Part shown: positions 1 through 7,438 of the stretch, piece by piece
How the letters are laid out: each line of letters opens with the position of its first letter
Position numbering within the stretch: position 1 is the first letter of the stretch
Origin: Actinoplanes sp. L3-i22
GTDB lineage: Bacteria; Actinomycetota; Actinomycetes; Mycobacteriales; Micromonosporaceae
NCBI RefSeq assembly: GCF_019704555.1
Contig: NZ_AP024745.1
Location: forward strand, 2,414,001-2,478,000
Direction of reading: 5' to 3'
Length of the DNA: 64,000 nt
Made by a program: the position numbers and the translations under genes
Notes under the pieces: model-generated
Told to the model about the DNA's origin: nothing
The model's database searches: none
What the model saw: only the letters and a program-made list of their open reading frames with translations

Positions 1-2
1 TG

Positions 3-1040
3 CGCATCGCGATCATCGACTCCGGCGCCGCCGGCACCCACCCGGACCTGGCCGGCCGGGTCACCGCGGGCCTGCCGGAGAGCGACGACGGCGGCTGGCG
101 GGTGGACACCGTCGGGCCCGGCTCGCACGCCGCCGGGATCATCGGCGGCAAGGACGACGGTTACGGCATCGTCGGCGTCGTCCCCGAGGCCGAACTGCAC
201 GCCTGCAAGATCTTCCCGGACGGGCGGTTCAGCGACCTGATCGAGGCGCTCGACTACTGCCTCGCCCAGCGGATCGACGTGGTGAACCTGAGCCTGACCA
301 GCGCGCAGCCGTCGCTGCTGGTGGCCCGCAAGATCGAGCAGGCCCGGCAGGCCGGGATCGCCTGCGTCTGTGCGGCCGGCAACTCCGGCGGGCCGGTCGG
401 GTTCCCGGCGTCGATGCCGTCCGTGCTGGCGGTGGCCGCGATCGGCAAGGTCGGCGAGTACCCGCCGGAGAGCTATCACGCGACCCAGGTGTACGGCGTG
501 CCGACCGTCGACGGGTACTTCGCGGCGTCGTTCAGCAGCCACGGGCCGGAGATCGACGTGTGCGCGCCGGGCGTCGCGATCGTCTCGGCGGTGCCCGCGG
601 CCAACTACGCGGCGTGGGACGGGACGTCGTTCGCCGCGCCGTACGTCACCGGGCTCGCCGCGCTGCTCCTCGCGCACCATCCGGAGCTGCGGGAACTGTT
701 CCCCGGCCGGGACGCGACCCGGGTGGACCGGCTGTTCGAGCTGATCCGGGGCAGCTGCCGGCCGCTCGCGCCGATCGACCGGAACCGCAGCGGAGCCGGT
801 CTGCCGGACGCGGTGGCGGCGCTCGGACTGCTTCCGCCGGTCACCACGACGCCGCCGGCGCATCCGATGCTGGCCGAGCTGTGGCAGATGATGGCGCAGT
901 CCGGACTGATCGGCGTCAACGTGCCGACGGTGGCCGAGCCGGGCATCTCGCTCACGGTTCCGGCCGGGGAGCCGCTGGATCCGCTGCGCGCGGCGATGCG
1001 CTCGGCCGGCCTTCTGCCCCTTGACCCACAACAAGCTTAA
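3..1040 (+). CDS. Subtilisin-like serine peptidase (S8), 5' end outside the window
   Basis: The reading frame is open from the first bases of the window, so the gene begins upstream and only its last 345 codons are visible. All three catalytic blocks of a subtilase are present in order: the Asp block AIIDSG (visible residue 6), the His block GSHAAG (residue 42) and the Ser block GTSFAAP (residue 209), with the oxyanion-hole Asn in AAGNSGG between them. Family knowledge predicts an extracellular or cell-wall-associated endopeptidase. About 110 residues follow the catalytic domain, proline-rich and with no recognisable domain or membrane anchor; mycosins of type VII secretion end in a membrane helix, so this is probably not one. 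Signal peptide and prodomain cannot be judged. It converges on the downstream GGDEF gene. Confidence 0.9.
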   Translation, partial: RIAIIDSGAAGTHPDLAGRVTAGLPESDDGGWRVDTVGPGSHAAGIIGGKDDGYGIVGVVPEAELHACKIFPDGRFSDLIEALDYCLAQRIDVVNLSLTSAQPSLLVARKIEQARQAGIACVCAAGNSGGPVGFPASMPSVLAVAAIGKVGEYPPESYHATQVYGVPTVDGYFAASFSSHGPEIDVCAPGVAIVSAVPAANYAAWDGTSFAAPYVTGLAALLLAHHPELRELFPGRDATRVDRLFELIRGSCRPLAPIDRNRSGAGLPDAVAALGLLPPVTTTPPAHPMLAELWQMMAQSGLIGVNVPTVAEPGISLTVPAGEPLDPLRAAMRSAGLLPLDPQQA

Positions 1041-1069
1041 AACCGCTTTTCCCGTACGGATTCTGCCGC

Positions 1070-1205
1070 GCGGCCGCCTGAACGCCGGGCGGCCGCGTGC
1101 CCGTTTCTCGCCGTTCTCGGGCGGCCGCACTCCGGGCCGTCCTTTCTCGGGCGGCCGCTTTTTATCGGGCGGCTGCCGCCGGATCGCCTTTTCTCAGGCG
1201 GCTGC
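1070..1205. repeat. Short-period intergenic repeat with four NotI octamers
   Basis: The 153-bp gap between two converging genes holds four copies of the palindrome GCGGCCGC (1070-1077, 1089-1096, 1121-1128, 1151-1158). The 15-mer TTCTCGGGCGGCCGC occurs at 1114-1128 and 1144-1158, exactly 30 bp apart, and a diverged copy TTCTCAGGCGGCTGC at 1191-1205 runs into the stop codon of the GGDEF gene. A GGCGGC-T-GCCGCC inverted repeat lies near 1170-1180. Any two palindromic copies can pair, so a role as a bidirectional terminator region is plausible, but only one short T-run (after 1158) is present. Confidence 0.6.
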
Positions 1206-2636
1206 GTTGCGGTGGTGGCGGCCGGGCTTGCCGGCGTACATCCGCGCGTCGGCCCGGGCGATCAGCCCGGCCCGGTCCACGCCGCTGCCGGCGGTGGCCC
1301 GCGCCGCGCCGATGGTGACGCCCACCGACACCGAGCCGGCCGGCAGCTCGATCGGCGCGCGGACCGCCGCCTGGATCCGGTCCCGCAGGCCGGCGATCTC
1401 GGTGTCGGCGCCGCCCCGGCACAGCACCAGGAACTCGTCGCCACCCAGCCGGCCGACCTCGCGGTCCGGTCCGGCGGTCGCGGCCAGGCGCACGGCGACC
1501 GCCCGCAGCACGTCGTCACCGGCCGCGTGGCCGTACCGGTCGTTCACCGGCTTGAAGCCGTCCAGGTCGCAGAGCAGCACGATCACGTCGTCCGGGCCGG
1601 TCAGCGCCCGGTCGATCTCGGCCATGATCCGCCGCCGATTGTAGAGATCGGTCAGCTCGTCGTGCGAGGCCTGGTGGGCGAGCACCCGCTCGGCCCGCTC
1701 CCGCTGGCCGGTGAGCTGCTTGAACCGGACCAGCACCAGCGGGATGATCAGCATCGTCGCGAGCGGCAGCTGCGGGCCGGCCGTCTGGTCGCCGCGCAAC
1801 GCCTGGACCGCCGCGATCCCCGGGTTCACGCTGAGCGCCAGGCCCAGCCAGAACAGCCGGTACCGGCCGTCCGGTCGCTCGACGACGGCCTGCGGCTCGA
1901 CCGCCGCGGGCGCGCCCGGGTGCACCGCGCCGGCCGCGATGGTCAGGAACGCGGCGAGCATCAGCACCCCGGACACCGCGCCCCGGTGCGGCACGCTCAA
2001 CGCCCCGACGGTCATCGCGCCGCCGGTCAGCACCACGGTGAGCAGCAGGTACGCGATGGTGCCGCGGGCCGCGCCGGTCGCCGCCACCGCCATCCGGAGC
2101 AGGCAGCCGGCGCACGCGCTGAGCAGCAGCACGTCGGTGAGCATCTGGGTCTGGCCGAGCGGGGTGGAGCCGGCCGGCAGGTGCGACTGGAAGACGAAGA
2201 CCCAGAGCGCGCCGCCCGCGCACATGCCGAAGATCGCGGCGTCGATGATGCCGCCGGCGTCCGCGCTCATCCGGTGCCGGACCGCCATCGCCGCGCCGAC
2301 CAGGAACAACCCGTGCGCGACGGCGAGCAGCAGGTCGGCCGGCGCGCCCTCGCCGCGGCCCAGGTGGCCCTCGACGATCCAGTACGGCCAGAGCAGGTGG
2401 TCGGCGAGCAGCAGGACCAGGCCGCCGATCGCGAGCATCCAGGGCCGCCGGTGGGTGAGGTGCCCGGAGATCAGCGCCTGGCCGAACAGCGCGATCGACA
2501 GCACCACGACCAGGGTGTAGATCACCACCCGGGAGTGTCCCGCGGTCAGGGCGTACCCGGTGCCGCCGGCGAGGACGCAGGCCAGGAACCCGGCGTGGAC
2601 TATCCACGCCGGGGCGGTGGCTCGGGGCCAGCGCAT
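1194..2636 (-). CDS. Membrane-bound GGDEF diguanylate cyclase
   Basis: This 480-residue protein has about eight hydrophobic segments in its first 300 residues followed by a C-terminal GGDEF domain with an intact RLGGDEF signature (GGDEF at residues 398-402) and the upstream LCDLDGFKPVND metal/substrate block. It should condense two GTP into cyclic di-GMP at the cytoplasmic face of the membrane. The inhibitory RxxD motif expected five residues before GGDEF is absent, so product inhibition through that site is unlikely. I chose the ATG at 2636 because GGAG lies about 8 nt upstream and the preceding in-frame codons look non-coding; a longer frame reaches 2900. No phosphodiesterase domain is fused here, unlike the second GGDEF protein at 35.7 kb. 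Confidence 0.9.
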   Translation of the reverse strand: MRWPRATAPAWIVHAGFLACVLAGGTGYALTAGHSRVVIYTLVVVLSIALFGQALISGHLTHRRPWMLAIGGLVLLLADHLLWPYWIVEGHLGRGEGAPADLLLAVAHGLFLVGAAMAVRHRMSADAGGIIDAAIFGMCAGGALWVFVFQSHLPAGSTPLGQTQMLTDVLLLSACAGCLLRMAVAATGAARGTIAYLLLTVVLTGGAMTVGALSVPHRGAVSGVLMLAAFLTIAAGAVHPGAPAAVEPQAVVERPDGRYRLFWLGLALSVNPGIAAVQALRGDQTAGPQLPLATMLIIPLVLVRFKQLTGQRERAERVLAHQASHDELTDLYNRRRIMAEIDRALTGPDDVIVLLCDLDGFKPVNDRYGHAAGDDVLRAVAVRLAATAGPDREVGRLGGDEFLVLCRGGADTEIAGLRDRIQAAVRAPIELPAGSVSVGVTIGAARATAGSGVDRAGLIARADARMYAGKPGRHHRNAAA

Positions 2637-3033
2637 GCGGTCTCCGCTCTTTCGGCTCGACCGGCACTCATCGGCGGCCGCCCGGCGGAGCTGAGCGGAA
2701 GAGCCCCGGGGTGTCCGCTTCCCGTTCCGGGCGCTTTCCGGCTCCGGATCCGTTTTTGTCCCGATCGCGACGAGTGGGCCGCCGGCGTCCGGACGAACAG
2801 AGGATATGCCCCAATTCTCCGGAAACATACGGTGATATCCGTCAGTCGGCGGCGGCGGGACGCCCCATCGCGGACCTGGGACGACCCACCGCCGGCTCAC
2901 ACCCCCGCGTCCCGCGCCCGCTCGCCGCCGCCGTTGAACGCTTCCGTCCGTGCTGCCGAAACCCGCGAGGCCGCGGCTGGGCCTGGTGTGGCACAGCTGG
3001 CTCGCGTGGGTCCTTTGAAACCGCTACCACCCG
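2637..3033. other. Intergenic region upstream of the GGDEF gene
   Basis: Together with the element at 3034-3116 this is a 592-bp gene-free gap between two minus-strand genes. Open frames cross it on both strands, but none has a ribosome-binding site and a continuous G/C third-position pattern. The ordinary part (2637-3033) shows no convincing promoter hexamers beyond the GGAG preceding the GGDEF start. Confidence 0.5.
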
Positions 3034-3116
3034 CGGACGTCGCCCTGGAGGGTCTCGCGTTCTTGGGCGCCCCGCGCCCTGCGAGGCCCGGAAGGGTCCC
3101 CGCGGGAGCGACGATC
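3034..3116. ncRNA. Copy 1 of a dispersed structured element (candidate RNA or repeat)
   Basis: This 83-bp block recurs with one deleted base at 32934-33015, and the similarity continues more weakly on both sides, including a tail resembling GAAGAATTTGATCTT near 3141-3155. Seen on the plus strand, the ends CGTCGC and GCGACG can close a stem. Inside it are a strong hairpin GGGCGC-CCC-GCGCCC extended by CTCGC/GCGAG, and a GCCC-GGAA-GGGT hairpin with a GNRA-type loop. Such layered complementarity plus conservation suggests a structured RNA or a mobile repeat such as a MITE-like sequence. The transcribed strand is unknown. It lies 112 bp beyond the stop codon of the M23 gene. It matches no riboswitch consensus I know. 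Confidence 0.45.
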
Positions 3117-3180
3117 AGTTATTGGCCGCAGCCGAGGCAAGGAAGAATTTGATCTTCAGGGGTTGAGGCCGGGAATGCCG

Positions 3181-3210
3181 GCGCCCGGCTGAAATGGATC
3201 AGCCGGGCGC
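3181..3210 (-). terminator. Terminator-like hairpin after the M23 gene
   Basis: A perfect 12-bp inverted repeat, GCGCCCGGCTGA and TCAGCCGGGCGC, encloses a 6-nt loop and starts 18 nt after the M23 stop codon. There is no U-tract, which is common for actinobacterial terminators; it could also protect the 3' end of the message. Confidence 0.7.
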
Positions 3211-3228
3211 GGGAAGCTGGGCTGGGGG

Positions 3229-3963
3229 TCAGCCGAAGGTGGTCGGCTTTTTGGGGCAGCCGTTTTCGGACTGCCACTTCTTGACGGCGGCGACCGGGGA
3301 CCTGTTCTTGCCGGCCTTCCAGGAGTCCAGGTAGGGCCACGGGAAGATGGTGCCGCGCTGGTTCCACCAGTCGCCGACCTTGGCGCAGGCCGGGGAGATG
3401 CCGAAGTGCAGGTGGCAGGCGCTGGCGTCGCCGGTGTCGCCGATCTTGCCGATGGTCTGGCCGGCGGTGACGCGTGCGCCGATCTTGACCTTGGCGTCGA
3501 TCTTCGACAGGTGGGAGCCGTAGTAGCGGACGCCGTCGTCGCCGAGGAACGAGATCGACAGGCCGCCGCGGGTCTCGCCGGCGTTGACCGAGGCCTTCCA
3601 GCGGTCGACCCGGTTGACCACGAGGATCGTGCCGTCGGTGACCGCGCGGACGGTGTTTCCGCAGTTCGTGATGATGTCGGTGGCGGCGTAGTCGTGGTGG
3701 GTGTGTGCGTACGAGTTGTTGCCGACGACCGGGAAGACGTACTTCAGCGCCTTCTTCGTGGCGCTCGGGGTGACCGAGGCCGACGCCGCCGCGGAGGTGG
3801 GTGCGGCGGGCGGCGCGCTGGTCACCTCGAGGGACGGCACGTCGGCGGTCGGCGCGGCCGAGCCCGTCTGGCTGACGAAGTACGGCTCGTCGCTCGTGCC
3901 GCCGCAGGCCGCCAGCGCCAGCGCCGTCATCATGGCCGCGACCCCGGCCACGAACTTGCGCAT
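3229..3963 (-). CDS. M23-family metallopeptidase lipoprotein
   Basis: The 244-residue protein begins with a lipoprotein signal: positive start MRK, hydrophobic stretch, and lipobox LAAC with Cys20 as lipidation site. A Thr/Ser/Ala/Pro-rich linker of about 60 residues leads to a LytM/M23 peptidase domain (about residues 90-215) with the zinc ligands of the HxxxD block (AHTHHDYAATD) and the HxH block (CHLHFG). It should cleave peptide cross-links in peptidoglycan outside the membrane, or act as a cell-wall remodelling factor. I chose the ATG at 3963 because GAAGGGGG lies 7 nt upstream; the frame extends to 4026 without a better signal. A strong hairpin sits just upstream of the ribosome-binding site. 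The C-terminal 30 residues are Lys/Trp-containing and not assigned. Confidence 0.9.
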   Translation of the reverse strand: MRKFVAGVAAMMTALALAACGGTSDEPYFVSQTGSAAPTADVPSLEVTSAPPAAPTSAAASASVTPSATKKALKYVFPVVGNNSYAHTHHDYAATDIITNCGNTVRAVTDGTILVVNRVDRWKASVNAGETRGGLSISFLGDDGVRYYGSHLSKIDAKVKIGARVTAGQTIGKIGDTGDASACHLHFGISPACAKVGDWWNQRGTIFPWPYLDSWKAGKNRSPVAAVKKWQSENGCPKKPTTFG

Positions 3964-3982
3964 GGTGCGTCCCCCTTCAGGC

Positions 3983-4012
3983 CGATCGGGTCCACGGCCG
4001 CGGACCCGATCG
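3983..4012 (-). promoter_or_regulatory. Inverted repeat in the 5' leader of the M23 gene
   Basis: Eleven-base arms CGATCGGGTCC and GGACCCGATCG flank an 8-nt loop. The hairpin ends about 6 nt before the Shine-Dalgarno sequence of the M23 gene. On the minus strand a -10-like TAGAGT (4021-4016) lies just upstream, which would place the hairpin at the very 5' end of the transcript. It may stabilise or gate the message, serve as an operator, or terminate the upstream phospholipase-D transcript. Confidence 0.5.
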
Positions 4013-4054
4013 CCCACTCTAGGCAACGATGCCGCCGAGGGCGACCTGAGCGGG

Positions 4055-5155
4055 TCAGGCGGGGCGGGACAATTCCGTGATGATCCGGTCGATCTCGGCG
4101 AGGGCGTACCCGGCGAGCCGCTTCTGGGCGGTGATCGCGCCCGGGTCGGTCTCCTCCAGGTCGCCGAGGACCACGATGTTCTCGTCGTTCAGGGTGGCCG
4201 CCGGCGCGGTGTAGTTGAAGCTGCCGACGATGGTGAGCTGCTCGTCGATCACCATCAGCTTGTGGTGGATCTTGCGGACGCCGTTGCCCGGCGTGTTCTC
4301 GAACAGCTGCGCCCCGGCCTTGCGCAGCAGCTCGGTCGCCGCCCACTTCTGCGAGCCCTGCCCACGGTCGAGCACCCCACGCACCGGGATGCCGGCCCGC
4401 AGCATCCACGCCATCGTGTCGTCGATGCCGGACGACTGCGCGAACGTGAACATCGCGAAGTCGACCCGGGTGGCCGCCTTCAGCATCTGCTTCATGATCT
4501 CCATCTCCGGGCCCTGCTCGGGCGCGAAGACCGGCTTGACCCGGATCCCGCCGAGCCGGAACTCGCGCGGCTTCGGCTCGTGGCGTTCGTGCAGGTCACC
4601 GAAGGTGCCGCTGCGCAGCCGCTCGAACTCGGCGAGGTAGAGGTCGCTCGCCGACCGGCCGTGCAGCACCACGACGTGGTTCAGGTTGTTGCCCGGCTTG
4701 TCGAGCATGCCCGGCGGGTTCGTGCCGGTGTCGGTGTGCGTGAAGTTGGCCGAGCCGGTGAGCACCGCCGCGGTCGGCTTCCCCGGGTCCCGGACGATGA
4801 ACTTCTGGTGGAAGATGTTCGGGTTCAGGTCGGTGACCAGGTCGATCCCGGCGCGCAGCAGCGCCGCGTGGATCACCCGGTTGCCCTCGTTCTCGCCGCC
4901 CGCCAGCCACGGGTCGGCCGCCGGCTTCGCCTCCCGCAGGTAGTCGCCCTCCAGGATGATCTGCGTCCGGACCCGGCGCGCCCTGGCTCCCACGATCGCG
5001 TCGGCGATCAGCCGGGAGTCCAGTTCCTGCACCGCGACCAGCAGCCGGGTGGTCGCGCCGTCGATGAAATTGCGGATGACCGCGTCCAGGTCATCCGGCC
5101 CGCCGAGGACCGGCGGACCCGCGTAGAACTCGATTCCGCCCAGGTCGACACCCAT
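4055..5155 (-). CDS. Phospholipase D-like protein
   Basis: This 366-residue protein has two HKD half-sites: HQKFIVRD with downstream GSANFT (His116, Lys118) and HHKLMVID with GSFNYT (His297, Lys299). Two such motifs normally build one active site that forms a phosphohistidine intermediate on phosphodiesters. The superfamily covers phospholipases, cardiolipin synthases and nucleases, and I cannot say which substrate applies. No signal peptide or membrane segment is evident, which argues for a cytoplasmic protein. The ATG at 5155 is the first start in the frame. It is followed on the same strand by the M23 lipoprotein after a 91-bp gap, and faces the divergent response regulator across about 100 bp. 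Confidence 0.88.
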   Translation of the reverse strand: MGVDLGGIEFYAGPPVLGGPDDLDAVIRNFIDGATTRLLVAVQELDSRLIADAIVGARARRVRTQIILEGDYLREAKPAADPWLAGGENEGNRVIHAALLRAGIDLVTDLNPNIFHQKFIVRDPGKPTAAVLTGSANFTHTDTGTNPPGMLDKPGNNLNHVVVLHGRSASDLYLAEFERLRSGTFGDLHERHEPKPREFRLGGIRVKPVFAPEQGPEMEIMKQMLKAATRVDFAMFTFAQSSGIDDTMAWMLRAGIPVRGVLDRGQGSQKWAATELLRKAGAQLFENTPGNGVRKIHHKLMVIDEQLTIVGSFNYTAPAATLNDENIVVLGDLEETDPGAITAQKRLAGYALAEIDRIITELSRPA

Positions 5156-5243
5156 GCGGCAAGTGTGTGCCCGGGGTGCGCGGCGGGGTGTCGGCTGGCC
5201 GACCCTGGCCCGGGGAGCAACCGGAAGGACTATCGGCCGTCGA

Positions 5244-5249
5244 TATTCT
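5244..5249 (+). promoter_or_regulatory. -10 box for a probably leaderless response-regulator gene
   Basis: TATTCT fits the actinobacterial -10 pattern TAnnnT and ends 7 nt before the GTG at 5257, so transcription would begin at or next to the start codon. No Shine-Dalgarno sequence precedes that GTG. Confidence 0.5.
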
Positions 5250-5256
5250 GGCGGGC

Positions 5257-5874
5257 GTGACGGTACGTGTGATGGTCGTCGACGACCACCCGATGTGGCG
5301 CGACGGGGTGGCCCGGGACCTCGGCGACGCCGGATACCTGGTGACCGCGGCGGTCGGCGAGGGCCGGCAGGCGCTGCGGGTGGCCGCCGCCGCCCGGCCC
5401 GACGTGGTCGTGCTCGACCTGCAGCTGCCCGACCTGTCCGGGGTCGACGTGATCCGCGGGCTGCTCGCCGCGCTGCCCGGGGTGCGGATCCTGATGCTGT
5501 CGGCGAGCGGCGAGCAGCGCGACGTGCTCGACGCGGTCAAGGCCGGCGCCACCGGTTACCTGGTGAAGTCGGCCGGCCGGGAGGAGTTCCTGGACGCCGT
5601 GCGACGGACCGTCGAGGGCGAGCCGATCTTCACGTCCGGGCTGGCCGGGCTGGTGCTCGGGGAGTACCGCAAGCCCGGTGGGCCGCGGCTGACCGAGCGG
5701 GAGACCGAGGTGCTGCGGCTGGTCGCGAAGGGGCTGTCGTACAAGCAGATCGCCGAGCGCCTGGTGCTCTCGCACCGGACCGTGCAGAACCACGTGCAGA
5801 ACACGCTCGGCAAGCTGCAGATGCACAACCGGGCCGAGCTGGTCCGCTACGCCCTGGAGCAGGGGTTCCACTAA
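5257..5874 (+). CDS. NarL/LuxR-family response regulator
   Basis: The 205-residue protein has an N-terminal receiver domain with the acidic pair in VVDDHP, the phospho-acceptor Asp54 in VVLDLQLPD, and a conserved Lys in GYLVKSAG. A LuxR-type helix-turn-helix follows at about residues 140-200 (LTERETEVLRLVAKG, then HRTVQNHVQNTLGKL). It should be a DNA-binding transcription factor switched by phosphorylation. The frame is open upstream to 5167, but those codons overlap the divergent promoter and do not look like receiver sequence; the GTG at 5257 starts the fold correctly and follows a -10 box, suggesting a leaderless message. Its stop overlaps the stop of the converging four-gene kinase operon, whose HisKA_3-type kinase is the obvious partner candidate. 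Confidence 0.92.
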   Translation: MTVRVMVVDDHPMWRDGVARDLGDAGYLVTAAVGEGRQALRVAAAARPDVVVLDLQLPDLSGVDVIRGLLAALPGVRILMLSASGEQRDVLDAVKAGATGYLVKSAGREEFLDAVRRTVEGEPIFTSGLAGLVLGEYRKPGGPRLTERETEVLRLVAKGLSYKQIAERLVLSHRTVQNHVQNTLGKLQMHNRAELVRYALEQGFH

Positions 5875-7418
5875 AGGTCGACGAGGACGTTCCGGTCGCC
5901 GCGGACCACCAGGACGCGGCCGTCGGGGCTCACCGCGAGCTGCTCGCGCCGCCCGGCGCCGGGGTAGACGTCCAGCGGCGTCCGGGTGCAGTCGTTCGGG
6001 CCGGTGCAGCGCCACACCACCTCGCGCCGGAACTCGGGCGGCGTTCCGGTGCTGATCCGGAATCCGGAATCCGGCTCGGTGGTCAGCGCGGCCGCCACGT
6101 AGACCGCGTCGTCGGCGGCCACGATCGCGCCGGATTCGCCGGTGCCCGCGTCGCCGAGCTGCCAGCGGCGCGTGCCGTCCCAGATCTCGCTGCCCTGCAA
6201 CGAGAGGGTCCGCCGCGGCGAGGCCGTCCACGCGGTGCCGGCGGCGTCCTGCTCGGCGCGCCGCGGGTTCGCGCAGCGGACCGGGTCGCAGGTGTAGCGG
6301 GCGATCGAGTGACCGATCCAGAACACCGCGGACGGCCGCCCGTCGGTCCCGATCATCACCCGGGCGCGCTGCCCGGCGGGATAGCCGTCGGCCGGGGTGC
6401 GGTCGGTCTCGCCGAGCGCGTGGCGTTCCGGGTCCGCGCAGGTGGCGTCCGCGCACCGGATCATCGAGAGGCGGTAGCGGCCGTACTGCCCGCCGGTCAC
6501 CGGTGCGGCCAGAAAGAACCAGATCGCGCCATCCGGCGCGGCGGCCGCGGCCGCCTCGGTGTCCGCGGTGCGGTCCAGCCGGTCGTCGGCCGAGGTCCGG
6601 ATCGGGAGGTACGCGGTCCGGCAGCCGTCCCGCACGCATCGGGCGAACTGCACGAACGGGCCGCCGGTGTCCGGCCCGCCACCCACCACCGCCTTGACCA
6701 CCGTGCCGTCCGCGCCGATCGAGACCGCGCCGTACCCGTCGCTCGCGATCGGCAGCCCGGTCACCCCGTGGAAATTCGCGCACAGGTCGTCGTCGCAGTA
6801 GCGGATCCCGGCGGTCGTCACGATCACCGGGTGCTGCCCGGCCGGCCAGGCCACCGCGACCGGATCCCCGCCGGTGCCCCAGCCGGTGCGGATCACCGGC
6901 GCCTCGAACGGGTTCTGCACCGCGACCCCGATCGTCAGCACCGCGGTGAGCCCGGTCGCGATCGACGGCCAGAGCCGGCCCGGCTGCTCGGCCGGCGCCT
7001 CGCCGGCCCGGCTCGCCACCACGCCGGCCTGCACCGCCAGCACCGCGGCCAGCAGCAGCGCGTCGAGCAGCCGGTCCGCGTACGGCACCGGGCCGGCCAG
7101 GTTCCGCAGCACGGCCAGCCCGATCGGCGCGACCACCGCGCTGAGCAGGACCGCCCCGGCCGTGACCCGGCCGGTGCGCGGGGTGACCAGGCCGGCGGCG
7201 AGCAGCCCGGCCAGCCACAGCGTGCCGATCACCAGTACGCGGCCCCACATCGGCTCCGGCCGCGGGTTGCCGTCCAGGATCACCATGCCGTCGCCGTCGG
7301 CGAGCAGGTCCAGCAGCGAGGCGGCGAGCAGGTACGCCGTGACGACGAGCAGCAGCACGCCGGCGAGCGGCCGCCGGGCCGCCCAGGAGCGGTGGAAGCC
7401 GGACGTGAGCGAAGACAT
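5871..7418 (-). CDS. Membrane protein with a Cys-pair-repeat extracytoplasmic domain
   Basis: I do not recognise the family. The 515-residue protein starts with about five hydrophobic segments (residues 20-185) and ends in a roughly 330-residue soluble, beta-rich region that probably faces outward. In that region five short Cys pairs recur: YCDDDLC, CVRDGC, CADATC, CDPVRC and CTGPNDC, spaced about 50-90 residues apart and each in a similar local context. The regular layout suggests a propeller-like repeat fold with one small disulfide per blade. The ATG at 7418 lies 20 nt after the stop of the truncated kinase and lacks a Shine-Dalgarno sequence, so coupling to upstream translation is likely. 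It is the last gene of the VanY-kinase operon and could be the sensor subunit or its target. Confidence 0.75.
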   Translation of the reverse strand: MSSLTSGFHRSWAARRPLAGVLLLVVTAYLLAASLLDLLADGDGMVILDGNPRPEPMWGRVLVIGTLWLAGLLAAGLVTPRTGRVTAGAVLLSAVVAPIGLAVLRNLAGPVPYADRLLDALLLAAVLAVQAGVVASRAGEAPAEQPGRLWPSIATGLTAVLTIGVAVQNPFEAPVIRTGWGTGGDPVAVAWPAGQHPVIVTTAGIRYCDDDLCANFHGVTGLPIASDGYGAVSIGADGTVVKAVVGGGPDTGGPFVQFARCVRDGCRTAYLPIRTSADDRLDRTADTEAAAAAAPDGAIWFFLAAPVTGGQYGRYRLSMIRCADATCADPERHALGETDRTPADGYPAGQRARVMIGTDGRPSAVFWIGHSIARYTCDPVRCANPRRAEQDAAGTAWTASPRRTLSLQGSEIWDGTRRWQLGDAGTGESGAIVAADDAVYVAAALTTEPDSGFRISTGTPPEFRREVVWRCTGPNDCTRTPLDVYPGAGRREQLAVSPDGRVLVVRGDRNVLVDL

Positions 7419-7438
7419 CCGGGGAGGATACGCAGCGA

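Noticed and set aside
1..1040. Mycosin (type VII secretion protease)
   Set aside because: The visible C-terminus has no membrane helix, and no secretion genes adjoin it.
3034..3116. Cyclic di-AMP (ydaO-type) riboswitch for the M23 gene
   Set aside because: Such riboswitches precede wall-hydrolase genes in actinomycetes, but this element lies downstream of the M23 gene and lacks the ydaO conserved segments as I know them.
1212..3152. A 646-codon plus-strand frame over the GGDEF gene
   Set aside because: Low-complexity Arg/Gly/Pro composition, no start signal; the minus strand encodes a complete GGDEF protein.
5167..5256. N-terminal extension of the response regulator
   Set aside because: The 30 extra codons overlap the divergent promoter region and a -10-like box, and the receiver domain starts properly at the GTG at 5257.
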